DNA of 64,000 bases, from NCBI RefSeq assembly GCF_902459465.1, contig NC_047070.1:13773656-13837655 (forward strand), read 5' to 3'. The stretch comes from Asterias rubens. Its lineage: Eukaryota; Echinodermata; Asteroidea; Forcipulatida; Asteriidae. The notes beneath the pieces were generated by a model. The model ran no database searches. It was not told the DNA's origin and worked only from the letters and a program-made list of their open reading frames with translations. Below, piece by piece: positions 23,901 to 35,329 of this stretch. The position numbers and the translations under genes were made by a program. The stretch's first letter is position 1. Each line of letters starts with the position of its first letter.

Positions 23901-24130
23901 ATACATCGCACATGTATATTAAATTATCGCATGTATATCACAAAACATTGCATACAAATGATCGCATATAATATTATATAAAAAATTATCAAAGATATAA
24001 ACAACAAAAAAACAAAAACATATATATATTACAAATTATCACATGTTTATAAGCAAATTATCGCACATATATTACAAATTGTTGCAGGTATTTTACACGA
24101 GAAACATCGCACATACACTGTACATTATCA
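23901..24130. repeat. AT-rich degenerate tandem repeat (ATCGCAYATATATTA type)
   Basis: Repeated short units such as TTATCGCATGTATAT, TTATCGCACATATATTAC and CATCGCACATACAC at irregular spacing. It is a low-complexity array of no evident function. Confidence 0.5.
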
Positions 24131-24262
24131 AATATTGCACAGTTTGACACGCCATCCAGTGCCACCCACCCACAACCCCTTTCTCCACCCCAATCACAAG
24201 AAGCTGACCTACTTGTTTGAAGCTGCCATGACACCTTGCACACGTGAAGCTAAGAAGGCAGA

Positions 24263-24747
24263 AAAGCAATAACAACACGATAACGCGATCCTTACAAAGA
24301 ATAACAAAGCGATCGCTTCACCCTTGAGCTTGTTATTGGCAGCTAGACGAAATAATCGATAATTTACTGAGTGAGGACAGTTTACGTCGCTTTCAACAAC
24401 TTCAGTGTTGAGAGTGGACAAAAAGGTAACGTTGTTGCTCTTTGCCAATATGTATTGTCGTTTAAATCCTTTAAAGGCTGACTGCTGCTCCAAACAGCAA
24501 CATTCTAGTATATAAAAACAGTATCAGAGGGTGATAGATTGGTTGTAACAAGACGTTAACACGAAATCAGTTAATTGCGATCTTCAGTGCGCCAGTAGTT
24601 GGTTCACAACTGGTTCAGTGGGTTTCACCTACACAACGTTGAATTTGGTTTTGTCGAGACATTTCGTGACGGGGGTTGACGCTTCATTGTTTTGTAAACT
24701 CTTCTTTTCTTAATGAATTCAAGTTATTACATGGAGTTATTACAAAA
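24263..24747 (+). promoter_or_regulatory. FReD-2 upstream region (conserved blocks 1 and 2)
   Basis: 24263-24384 and 24515-24747 align with the two FReD-1 upstream blocks; the SINE fragment splitting the FReD-1 region is absent. They share AAAGCGATCGCTTCACC and AAATCAGTTAATTGCGATC. Promoter role inferred from position and conservation. Confidence 0.45.
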
Positions 24748-25095
24748 ATGAATTTCTACCAGATTTCTCAATCGTTTGGGAAGATTTGTTTTCTTGCTGT
24801 TGTTCTCAGCTTGTACTTTCTTACTCAGTCTCACGCTGAAGTACTCTCGCGTTCCTTTGGGTTTTCCAAATCCCTTGGATCCAACATTGCTCTTAAAAAC
24901 CATCTACTTCGGAGTCTAAAACGAGTTAGATCACCTGCAAGATGCTTGGCCAACTGCCTCCGCGAACCGGAATGTGTTGCCGTGAATTACAAGGATGTAT
25001 CGGGTATATGCGAGCTGATTGATGGTACGAAGACCGAGTATCCCGGAGATGTAAAGGAGGAGTCTGGATGGATGTACTACGAGGCGGAGACCAAG
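24748..25095 (+). CDS. FReD-2 exon 1: signal peptide and PAN-like domain
   Basis: Same length and Cys pattern as FReD-1 exon 1. I count 14 base differences in 348, eight of them changing residues (for example Q75E and K87I). The intron that follows is nearly identical to that of FReD-1 for about 390 bp (7043-7432 against 25096-25484). Confidence 0.85.
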
Positions 25096-28000
25096 GTCAG
25101 ATTAATAATTTCGTTGTTATTTATTTATTTATTTTAAATCTTGAGACATATACAATAGTTACAAGTTGTACAGGGGCTGTCAAGGTTAAAACAAAAGTAT
25201 AAAAACTGTCATCAAAAGATGTGTAAAACCAGACTCCTGCCAACGATAAAAATATAATTATACAATAAAAAAAGGAGACCCAAGACTCGCTCAAAGTTAA
25301 CTAATTTATTTCCTCTCTCGCAGTTCCTTTATATGTTCCCTGTCAATGTCTTGCTTACGTTTAATGATCTTACGGGAGCACCATTGTGGGGTATTTTACA
25401 CAAAAGAAACACAAACTATCACGACAGAAAAATAGTTTTAGGTTCTCGCGCGCAGTTACTCCTTGAGGTTGAAACCACTTTGATCGGTCGGCCATTTTGG
25501 CGTATCGTGTTAGTTCACGACGTATAAGGAAACCCATGCAATTTCGAGGCATATTTGTATGGATCGTTATATTCTACTTTTAAAACATCTTTCTAACCAT
25601 AATGCATTTTTATATAACAAACGGTTTCAAACGCTTTTCACCGATCCAAGGCAACGTTCTCTTTAAAAACTCGAGGGTAAGAATTTACTGGGATTCCGGG
25701 TCACAGAGGGCATGACCCATTTCTGGTCTAGGCTGACCCAGAAAGTGGTTATTAAATTGTTGTTAGATTTAAACTAGGATTATGTGTCAATTTGACCTAT
25801 TCTGGTTCATATTGACACATACATAATAATATAAGGACACATTTGTTATGTATGTATCTACTTTCTAATCCCCTAACGTGCACATACTCTGTACATTTTC
25901 TTTTCTGACAGACGAAGGCGGCTCCTGTTCCCATGGCAACCGAATCATCAACAACTAGAACTCAGACCCAGGTCAGAACTCAGTCAGGGTGACTCAGACG
26001 TGGTTATCGATTTGTTAGTAGATTTTAACTAATGTGTCAACTTGACCTAGTTCTGGATCATAGTGACACATGCGTGGGTCGGGAACTGACCCAGATCTGG
26101 GTGCGTAAGTTCTTTTGGGTTTTTTCCAGGAAACATGAGTCCACTTGGCATAAACGGGCGTGTATTACCTACTTACACGGGCACAACCAACCAATCATGA
26201 ACATAGCCGGTGCGGACTCAGAATGGTCGAGTGATTGAAGACCTAAAGCACATAACGCATGCATGCACAACGCATGGACACAATACACGTGCATGTACTG
26301 TCACTCTGCCCTGCATGGAGTGAAACCACTCTAAAAGAGTGAAAAAACACCACTCTTTTAAAGAGCCATATGAGGGACAACTCGAAATGTGAACAATTGT
26401 GTTTTTCACGCTTTTACATTTACAGAGAACAAGTTGACGATACTCTAGATAACCAATGTTCCAATAGCTCCAATAAACTAAAGAATTTACTTTTTTTGCA
26501 AATCCCCAACAAACATATCTTAAAAACTGTAGTTTAAAAGCTTGCTAAAAGTGGTCAATCGTTATTTTTTTTCTGACAAACAAAGGCAGCTCCTGTTCTC
26601 ATGGCAACCGAAGCATCAACAACAACAACAACAACTCAGACACAGGTCAGAACTCAGTCGGATGACTCAAACGTGGTTATCAAATTAGTAGATTTTAACT
26701 ATGACTTTGTGTCAATTTGACCTATTTCTATGTCATATTTTGTTGGAGGGGTCTGAGAGGGCACATCGCTTTGATGACAGTTTTTAAAACTTTTGCCTCA
26801 CCCTGGACGGCCCCTGTCAACCAAGAATTATGTCCGAAGATTTAAAATAAATGAAATAATTATTGACACATGAATGAGTTTGGCACCACATGAACCAGAT
26901 TTGGGTGCGTATGTTATAATAAAATTATAGAGAATAATAATTGTTTGTTATTAAAGCATCGTTATATCATTTTAATTTTAATTTGCATCTCAAGAGCATG
27001 AGTTTTTCACTTTCATGATTGCGCTTGGTTGCGCTCGTAAGAGAAAGTAGGTAAAACACGCCAATTATGCTAAGTGGCCTCATCTTACTGGGGGAAAAAT
27101 ACACGATCTTGGTCAACCTTAAACTGTAAAGTATTTCAGAGTTGGGGTGGGCGGGTTAGTTTCAGGTAACTTCATTTCAACGTATGAGATGTTTTATGTT
27201 GGCTTGTGAATGCTGCAGCCGGAGATGTGGTTGGTATACCCTCAGTCACCTCGCCATAAACCCGAGGGAATTCAACGTTCTTTCGAAAATACCGAATCAG
27301 TTTTTAGTGTCCTCAGCAAGAAGACACTGAAACTTTTTTTTTTTTTTTTTTTACTGTTAGCATTATGTCGACACAAACCAATTGACGGCACCATACTTTT
27401 AAAGAAAGCTGCCCTTTAATAAGTTTGGACATCACTTGCTCTGTAATTGATTTTTTTCCTGGCAGACAAAGACAGCTCCTGTTCTCACGGCAACCGAAGC
27501 GTCAACAACTAGAACTCAGACACAGAAGACACTGCCCTCAACTACTGGTAGGTATTTGATTATAAACACACAATGACACATGTCACCTGCACGCAAAATG
27601 GCGCATATAAGGCCTATAATTATTGGCACGATGTAATTAGTCCAAACGTATTTTGTGTTGATGGTGTAATGTTTTAGTTTGCAATTACTGTAAGGAAAGG
27701 CGGGAATTAGGATTCCAAGAACCGCCCAAATCAAACTGAGGCCGTTTTTTGAAATGACGGCTTATAAGCTCGACTCCGGTGTCCCCATGGGTGCGATGTA
27801 TTGGTAATAACATGGGTTGAGAATCAAAAGAGGGCGCTGTCAGAAGAAAACAAAACATTGTACACAGTTCGGCGTTATGGGGAGAGGGGGCGGAGCCGGT
27901 TTCGCTGCCTCAGTGCATCAGCCCCTTCATATCTCACTGACCTCTAGACCATCACAGAACCTGTCAGAAATCTGCGTTCCTGTTCCAAAACTTAATTTAT

Positions 28001-31000
28001 TCACATTCAAAGAACTAAACACAGTTGGGGGGGGGGGCTCTTTCTTTTGCAGCACCAATGATGTGAAATCATCTTCCTCGGGACATCAGGCAATCTACTT
28101 CATTAGAAAATTTCAAAAGCTTGCTCAAATCACATTTTTTTCCTTTCTACTTTGTCACATTCTTAAAAAAAAAAAACATGTTTAATCGTTTTGTTTGTTT
28201 GCCGCTCAACAGCTGATCCAAGACCCAAGGATTGCTGGGACCATTTCCAGAATGGGCAAAGATCAAGCGGTATCTTCACCATCTATGTCGAAGGCAGGTC
28301 GGCGGGACTTGATGTGTACTGCCAAATGGACAGTCCAACCGCTGGTGGTGGATGGACGGTACGTGCCACACAAAACTCTCTTTAAAACCATCAACGTTTT
28401 TTGCAACCAAGTCCTGAAATGTTGAGCCAAGTATGTTATGTAAACGAAATGCACAACGTGTTTAATTGGATGAAAAAGCATTCAAACGCCGCTACGTTTT
28501 CCTACCGATACCCATACAAAACAAAGTGATCTTCTTATAGCTCATTTTCATGAACGGTGCCCTTGTCATTGGGCTCCGTGTGGAGTATACAGCTTTGGAT
28601 CGGTCGAGTTGGTGTGTAAAAAGCGTTTGTAACCGTTTATTATAAAATGCAAATGTTCAGAAAGATATTTTAAAAGTAGAATATGATGATCCACACAAAA
28701 TTAGTATCACTCGAAATTGCCTGGTTTTCCTTTTACCTCGTCGACAAATATGGTCGGCCATTTATGGGAGTCAAATTTTTGACACGGTTACAAACGCTTT
28801 TCACAGACCAACTCGACCGATCCAAGGCAACGTGTTGCCTTAGTTCGTACACCTCTGCCCTCGCCCTCGCAGGTACATACTTCCCTGTGTAAAGAGAAGT
28901 AACTTAAGTAAATCATCTTATTCAAGGACACAGCACAAAGTGACATGACAAGGAGTCGAACCCTCACTCCGATGACCAATCCGCCAGAACTTAAATTAAA
29001 AAAACAACTTCTCGGCACAAAGCCTGTTTTCTTGATCATATAAACTAATATTTTACTTCGATCTTGCAGATGCTTCAGAACCGAGATAGCGGCAACGTTA
29101 GGTTTTATCGTGACTGGACCGAGTACAAAACTGGATTTGGGAATCTGTACGGGGAGTTTTGGTTGGGATTGGAGAATATTCATCTTTTGACGACCCAAGA
29201 TGAATATCAGTTTCGAGTTTGGCTCTCGATGGATTCTTACTGGACATACGCTATGTAAGACGTAGTGTTTTAGTGACTAGTTTTTTTAATGAACTTAAAT
29301 TCAAGTCTCAGCAAGATTTTACAATGTTTCTTGTTGTTCAACTGAGGTTAAATATGCTTATTGTTTCTTTCTTTTTAGGTACGATAGTTTTCATGTATCT
29401 GACGAGAATGACAATTACACCTTGACGATTGGTACATTTACCGGTTCCACAAAAGCAGGTAAGGGTAAATGGATTTCAATTGTTAATATAATACTTAAGG
29501 CAAACTTGACAACAAGAACACAAACTCTATCGAATTTGGTGTTAACGCTAACACATGGTTGAAAAGAACCAGGGAAAAACTTTCTTTCGTCAAAAAAATT
29601 ATTTTGATACAGCTACGAATTCTGCAGATAATCTAAAGGGCACGTTGCCTTCGGATTGTGCGCTTTGGGCTACAAAAGCGTTTATCAAGGATGTTTTATG
29701 CCATGGGCTTCGCAACTCGCACTCGAACACTCCCCTCATTTCAATTGCTGATTGGAAAAAGAAACTTAAGAGGAGGGAACGAATTCACTGCAGCACTTTT
29801 AAAGAATTGCCAGGATCGCGGTTTTCGTGTCGATGCAGCTTTGATTTGTTTTGAGAAACAAAAAAGGAAAATTAATTGGTCAAATAGTCAAATAGAATCT
29901 ACTCAGGAACTACCGGGTCATAAAGGCACTGGACACTATTGGTAACTACTCAAAATAGTTGTGAGCATAAAACCTCTCTTGGTAACGAGTAATGGGGAAC
30001 TGTTGGTAGTATAAAACCTTGTGAGAAAAGGCTCCCTCTGAAGTAACGTAGTTAGGGAGAAAGAAGTAATTTCTCACTGAAAGATTTGAACCTCAGCTGA
30101 TCTCAGCTGAGGTCTCGATTTCAAGGCATCTGAAAGCACACGACTTGTGCGACAAGGGTGTTTTATCGTCCGTTATTCTCTTGCAACTTCGACGACCAAT
30201 CGAGTCCAAATTTGTTTCCCAGGTTTGTTATTTTCTGCATATGTTGAGATACATTAAGATAGAATACTTGTCTTTGACAATTACCAATGGTGTCCATGTG
30301 CCTTTAACTAATCCCCTTAAACTAACAAAGTTGTTGCTTATTTTGTCTTTATTTCAGGTGACTCGATGATAAGAGAGCACAATGGAATGCCATGGTCAAC
30401 GTATGACAATGACAACGACAATGCCAATGGCAACTGCGCAGTGATCTACCATGGAGCGTGGTGGTACAACGATTGCCAAACCTCCAACTTAAACGGGCCC
30501 TATCGGACGAACGGATACCTGGGTAGTGATGAAAAAGGGATAACTTGGGAAAGTTGGACCGAAAATCATGAGTCATTGATGAAAGTTAACATGAAAATAA
30601 GACCACTGAGTGCCGGTAATTAACACGCCCATTAATCAATCTTTCTTTCTTTAACATGCTTTTCCTTTCTATTTCGCCACATTCAAAACATAAAGTTGTT
30701 AAAGGCGACTTTATCAAGTTTTGTTCGCCCCTCAACAGCTCTTCCGAAACCCAAAGATTGCTGGGACCATTTCCAGAATGGGAAAAGATCAAACGGTATC
30801 TACACCATCTATGTCAAAGGCAAGACGGTGGGAGTTGACGTGTACTGCCAAATGGACAGTGACGTCGCCGGTGGCGGATGGACGGTACGTGTAAAGGATA
30901 CATCATATTAAATCACTAATCAATACTATTGCCAAAGGGATTTAAAAAAAATTGAAATGAAATGTTGAGGTTCTGTCAAGAGCTGAGTTTGTTATGAAAA

Positions 31001-33204
31001 GGAAAGTGGATAACTTGAAGATAACTTCTACCCGATCACCAATTATTAACGCCCAGATTCACAATGTCAGTAACGGGGAGGAGAAGTAATGAAGAGAAGT
31101 AATTATGGTGAAGCGTCTTGCTCAAGGACACAACACACAGTGTCGTGACTGGGATGCCCCAAACCACTCGACCATGCAACAACTTTTCTTTGCACAAAGC
31201 CATTTTTTCATGTCCATAAAAAATTAATCTTGCAGAGAATCCAGCGCCGTGAAAGCGGCAACGTTGAGTTTTATCGTAACTGGACCGAGTACAAAACTGG
31301 ATTTGGGAATCTGAGGAGAGAGTTTTGGCTTGGATTGGAGAATATTCATCTTTTGACGACCCAAGATGACTATCAGCTTCGAGTTTGGCTCTCGATGGAT
31401 TCTTACTGGACATACGCTATGTAAGACGTAGTGTTTTATTGAATTTATTTACTTTTTTGTATTTTTTTTTTAAGTCAACAATATTAAACACCATTTCTTC
31501 TTAAAATAGTGTATGTTGTTCAGTTAAGATTGAAATATGGTTATGTTTATTTCTCTTTTTTTGTAGGTACGATAGTTTTCATGTATCTGACGAGAATGGC
31601 AATTATACCTTGACGGTTGATACATTCACCGGTGGAGCAGAAACAGGTATAGTATGCTTATACATTTACTAACTGTCATTGTTTAATTTAGGTTTTCTCG
31701 ATCAATTTCGACAAATTAGCAGCCAATTTAATTTGCATGCGTTCGATTTGAAGCTATTTGGCCCTTTCCAGATGTTACTGCGTTTCAAATTCAGAAACCA
31801 TAATTATTCAAATTCCTTTAGCACTGTGTTCAATTCAGCATATTGTCATTCATTTTTCGTGACACAAAATCATCATTCAATTTAGCAAAGCTGGTTCGAC
31901 TGGATATTTTGCAGATTTTTTCCCTTTCAATTTCGTAAAGAGGCAATCAGTTTCGCTAAATGAGAATTCAAATAAGTACGACTAAAGAATTACGAATAAA
32001 CTCAGATAAACTGTAATGGGCAACTGTTTCGTACCTTCACTTTAATTCAAGCGAACCTTATTGTCTTTAATTAAGTTTCCAGGAGACTTTGCATGGGTCC
32101 CATACGTTTTATCTTTTTTTCTTTTCATCTTTATTCTCGGGGGGGGGGGGGTCTTTGTGTTTGAATCGGGTGTTCTTTATGTTTTTCATGTATTTATTTT
32201 TCTTTTTCTTGTTTCTTTCCCAACCATCAATCTGCATAAGTAAACTACCTGGAAGATCACGTGCTTTTTTAGACCCATCATTAGTTATAATAGATCACGT
32301 GACCTCCGTTTAATTTTGTTTTTATCAAAACAAACTTAATCTGCATTCCTTGAAGACTTTCGGGGTATTAGCCTAGTTAGTAGCCCAAAGTAGCCCAACA
32401 AAGCCGATGTGTCCCTTTCAGATATACCAACTTGAACCCGAGAATGCCAAATCATTCGAGATTTATGGAGGTGGTTATAAGAACGACCGGGGGAAGAAAC
32501 CTACTTTCTATCTTTCTGTCTTAACTTACTTTCATCATAATTTCTATTCCAGCACCAATTCTGCAGAGAATTAAAAGGACAGGTTGCTTTGGAATATGCG
32601 CTGTTGGGCTACAAAAACATTAAACAGGGGGAAATAATCGCGCGCCACAGGTTTCGCGATGCACAGTCGCCAACCCCTACTCACTAGTGGATATTTGTAT
32701 TTGTAAACAAAAGAAAGCAACAGAAGTTGAGGTAAATTCCCAGTCGTTGCAACCAAATGGGCTCAAGTAAAACAGCGCGGCATCTTCATAGAACCGTCAG
32801 GACCGCATTTGAGTAAAGAGAAAATTAATTATAGTACTTCACAACAAATTGATTTTACATTAACAATATACAAACTTTTCAAGATAGATCTATTCCGAAA
32901 ATAACGATCCCTCAACTAAAAAGTTGTTGTCATATTTCCAGGTGACTCGATGATAGAGCACAATGGAATGCCATGGTCAACATATGACAATGACAACGAC
33001 AATGCCGAGGGCAACTGCGCAGTGATCTACCATGGAGCGTGGTGGTACAACGATTGCCAAACCTCTAACTTAAACGGGCCCTATCGGAGTTACAGAAACC
33101 TGGGTAGCAATGAAAAAGGAGTTACTTGGGAAAGTTGGGCTGGAAATGATAAGTCATTGGAAGAAATGGACATGAAAATAAAACCATTGAGTGCCGGTAA
33201 CTAA
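24748..33204 (+). CDS. FReD-2: secreted PAN-like / Thr-rich / two-FReD protein (12 exons)
   Basis: Predicted 632 residues with the full mini-exon 2 (630 or 610 if it starts at the alternative acceptor or is skipped). Exons: 24748-25095, 25912-25971, 26580-26645 (acceptor damaged), 27466-27547, 28213-28358, 29070-29254, 29379-29458, 30358-30615, 30739-30884, 31236-31420, 31567-31646, 32942-33204. Same architecture as FReD-1: signal peptide to residue 30, PAN-like to 116, stalk to about 185, then two FReDs. An in-frame ATG at 24676 would add 24 residues before the signal peptide; the ATG at 24748 is preferred by alignment with FReD-1. The final D exon ends GCCGGTAACTAA. Confidence 0.84.
25484..25650. 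mobile_element. Half foldback MITE (GCGTTTGTAACCG family)
   Basis: Matches the right half of 28595-28826: CAATTTCGAGGCATATTTG, ACAAACGGTTTCAAACGC, ending CCGATCCAAG. It begins exactly where FReD-1 and FReD-2 intron 1 stop matching. Confidence 0.6.
25912..25971 (+). CDS. FReD-2 stalk mini-exon 1
   Basis: 60 nt, phase 0 to 0, acceptor TTTTCTGACAG, donor CAG|GTCAGA. Peptide TKAAPVPM...TTRTQTQ. Confidence 0.75.
26580..26645 (+). CDS. FReD-2 stalk mini-exon 2 with damaged acceptor
   Basis: 66 nt including an ACA run (five consecutive Thr before TQTQ). The acceptor reads TTCTGACAA where all others read GACAG or GGCAG, so AG is lost. The next AG ends at 26585 and would start the exon at 26586 (GCAGCTCCT), in frame, losing two residues. 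Skipping is also frame-neutral. It may be a dying or alternative exon. Confidence 0.5.
27466..27547 (+). CDS. FReD-2 stalk junction exon
   Basis: 82 nt, phase 0 in, phase 1 out, acceptor CCTGGCAG, donor G|GTAGGT. Peptide TKTAPVLT...KTLPSTT. It leads into FReD exon A. Confidence 0.78.
28213..30615 (+). CDS. FReD-2, fibrinogen C-terminal domain 1 (exons A-D)
   Basis: A 28213-28358, B 29070-29254, C 29379-29458, D 30358-30615; 223 codons, phase 1 in and out. A has DCWDHFQNG and VYCQMD. B has [15 protein letters not shown] and ends [13 protein letters not shown], one residue shorter than in FReD-1. D has an extra residue near its start (SMIREHNG), the DNDNDN calcium loop and WWYNDC. It ends GCCG|GTAATTAA and splices to domain 2. 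Confidence 0.87.
28595..28826. mobile_element. Foldback MITE (GCGTTTGTAACCG family), best copy
   Basis: The left TTGGATCGGTCGAGTTGGT followed by AAGCGTTTGTAACCG is the inverse of the right end CGGTTACAAACGCTT ... ACCAACTCGACCGATCCAA. About 232 bp, in the A-B intron of domain 1. Confidence 0.78.
28850..29010 (-). mobile_element. SINE-like 3' part in A-B intron of FReD-2
   Basis: Contains TTCAAGGACACAGCACAAAG and GGAGTCGAACCCTCACTCC, matching 19860-19960. Same intron position as in FReD-1. Confidence 0.55.
29924..30303 (+). mobile_element. TTAA MITE in FReD-2 C-D intron
   Basis: About 380 bp, near full length. Left AGGCACTGGACACTATTGG, right ACCAATGGTGTCCATGTGCC before TTAA. The left flank is ATAA, a degenerate TTAA. 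Confidence 0.8.
30739..33204 (+). CDS. FReD-2, fibrinogen C-terminal domain 2 (exons A-D, terminal)
   Basis: A 30739-30884, B 31236-31420, C 31567-31646, D 32942-33204. Separated from domain 1 by a 123-bp intron. B opens [17 protein letters not shown] differs by [12 protein letters not shown] keeps the calcium loop, WWYNDC and SNLNGPY. D terminates GCC GGT AAC TAA without splicing. The C-D intron (31647-32941) is the longest of the FReD-2 set. Confidence 0.87.
31080..31200 (-). mobile_element. SINE-like remnant in A-B intron, FReD-2 domain 2
   Basis: Decayed version of 19860-19990: GTCTTGCTCAAGGACACAAC and CCCCAAACCACTCGACCATG. Confidence 0.45.
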
Positions 33205-33614
33205 CACCAACATTATTGGTAATTACTAAAAATAATTATTAGCATGAAACCTTTCTTGATTACGAGTAATGGGGAGAGGTTGATAGTATAAACCATTGTG
33301 AGAAACAGCTCCCTCTGAAGTAATGTAGTTTTCGAGAAAGAAGTAACTTTCCAAGAATTTGATTTCGACACCTCAAGTTTAGAATTTGAGGTCTCGAAAT
33401 CAAGCATCAGAAAGCACCCAACTTCGTGTGACAAGGGTGTTTTTCTGGCATTATACTTCGTGTGACAAGGGTGTTTTTCTGGCATTATTATCTCACAACT
33501 TCGACGACCGATTGGACTCAAATTTTCACAGGTTTGTTATTGTATGCATATGTTGAGATAAACCAACTGTGAAGACTAGTTATTGACAATCACCAATAGT
33601 GTCCACTGTCTTTA
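33205..33614 (+). mobile_element. TTAA MITE abutting the FReD-2 stop codon
   Basis: The family match starts immediately after TAA (33202-33204) and ends CCAATAGTGTCCACTGTC. A 33-bp segment around ACTTCGTGTGACAAGGG is duplicated in tandem. After the element, 33660-33720 resumes homology with the FReD-1 3' flank (ACACAGGTTCACAGAG), so it inserted into the 3' UTR region. Confidence 0.75.
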
Positions 33615-34044
33615 TCGGATGGTTTACTTTCCAAGCGATTTGGAAGTGTCCCTTTCTTAAAAACACAGGTTCACAGAGGAAACAAAAATTGACAAGTTTG
33701 GTGACAACTCAAGTTGTACACTTGTACAACATCAGTTTGTTTTGGCCAAGGCTCGAGCCAAATGAAGGCCAGAATTTGTCGAAAGTAAATGTCATTGAAC
33801 AATATTTTTGATTTAAATTAACTGCACTCAAAGTCTGTTTCACTAGATTTCAAATCAAGGGTAGTTAAGTATTATAGATTTATTGAACTAATGTTATCGT
33901 TTAAACCTTTCAGAGCGTCGCGTTTTAAAACACACTTTAGCTAGTTTCAGTAATGCTTACGGTTTTAGTTTATGTATATTGTGCCATGTGACTACAACTT
34001 CTACCTTAACGTTATTTATTTATTTCATAGCACCGCTAAACTTT

Positions 34045-34300
34045 ATTCATTGTGCCGCCCCTAAATGTAGCCAGAGCTCTAAATGTAGCCTGACCTAAAT
34101 GAAGCCCCAAACCTGTATCTTAATGTCGCCCGAACCTAAATGTAGCCCCAAATCTGTACATAAATGTCGCCCGGACCTAAATGTAGCCCCAAACCTGCAT
34201 CTAAATGTCGCCTGAACCTAAATGTAGCCCCAAACCTGCACTCAAATGTCGCCTGAACCTAAATGTAGCCCTAAACAAGTCCCTAAAGGCAAATGTCCCG
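34045..34300 (+). repeat. Minisatellite, about 41-bp unit
   Basis: Units alternate CCTAAATGTAGCCCCAAACC and CTAAATGTCGCCCGAACC. About six recognisable repeats. The same sequence in inverse orientation forms a longer, more degenerate array at 61590-62190. Confidence 0.8.
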
Positions 34301-34582
34301 CTCGATTTCCGCCCAGGTAGTATAGTTAAAAAGCAAGACACTTTTTTTTAGAGAAGTCCCCCGAATGCCCTACTCTGTTGTAGTAAAATAAAAAGCAATT
34401 GAAGTTCTTAATCAAGCACAATCTACCTACCCAGAGGATACACACATGGTGTTAGCGCTAATGCTTATAAAGCTATATAACTGTTGTCATTGCTTTTTGT
34501 CTGTAGCCAGCTGCTCATTAATTATCTAATTTAATAAACATCGTGTTTCAAGCTGAAACGACATGTTTTATCAATTCAGAGC

Positions 34583-34640
34583 AGAAGACGATCAGAGCAT
34601 ACTGATCGAAACGTCGGGTTGAAACCAACGGTTCTTTTCA
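34583..34640 (+). mobile_element. Retroelement-like hairpin (ATCAG...CTGAT CGAAACGTC)
   Basis: GACGATCAGAGCATACTGAT followed by CGAAACGTC folds as nested stems (ATCAG/CTGAT within GACG/CGTC). The motif resembles 3' or LTR segments of invertebrate retroelements, possibly Penelope-like; I cannot confirm the family. Sequence on either side (34300-34700) partly matches 52150-52325 and 56650-56780 through the phrase TGGTGTTACCGCAAACC. Confidence 0.3.
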
Positions 34641-34699
34641 GAACCACCCCAACTCATTAGAGATAGTCATTACATGGTGTTACCGCAAACCTTTTTATA

Positions 34700-35329
34700 C
34701 TGGCAACAAGTAAAAGAAAGATAAAGATAGCGGACTCAAGCAGCACATGAAGAAGGACAGTTGCCGAGGCATATCCCCAAAGCTTATAGAGGCCAGGAAA
34801 CGCAAAAGACCAACAATCCAGGGCAGAAAAGTACAAGATGTCTACAAAATGGGTACTGCGGACCGTAATCTTTTTCGAGGTAAATAAAAAGAAACCATTA
34901 ACCCCCGAGAATATCTTTGTGTTGGTTCATATCTGCCATAAGCGGCAATTTTCCCATGCTTTAATATTAATAAATTGCATAAGAAACAAAAGAATGTGCT
35001 TCTTTGTATTATTTTTCGTATTGTCCTTAAGAAAGAAACTGCTTTTCATGCGTGTGAGCAAAGCGAAGTAGCATGAAAGTCTTCTTTTACTTAAAGGGGG
35101 ATGCAAATCTGCCAACAAAAGAGCATTCGTGCGTGAAGCCAATACGACGTGGGGTCCGGGCCAGCTTAAGTGACCGGGAAAATTATAGGTGCCCTGCATG
35201 CGTGGTGCAATATTAGGCCAAATTGAGGGGACATTTAATATTGGGGGGGGGGGGGGGTCAAGAATCACAGATGCATTAATGACAAGATTACACGATGCTC
35301 ACTATGCTAACAACAAAGTGCCCTCTTCG
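34700..35329. other. Intergenic, unassigned
   Basis: No coding exon. Contains a poly-G run near 35243 and a GC-richer stretch around 35140. Nothing recognised. Confidence 0.45.

Noticed and set aside
24676-24747. Upstream in-frame ATG for FReD-2 (24 extra residues)
   Set aside because: It would place 24 residues before the signal peptide. The FReD-1 and FReD-3 starts align with 24748.
34045-34300. CRISPR-like array
   Set aside because: Units are degenerate with no unique spacers of fixed length, and the DNA is eukaryotic.
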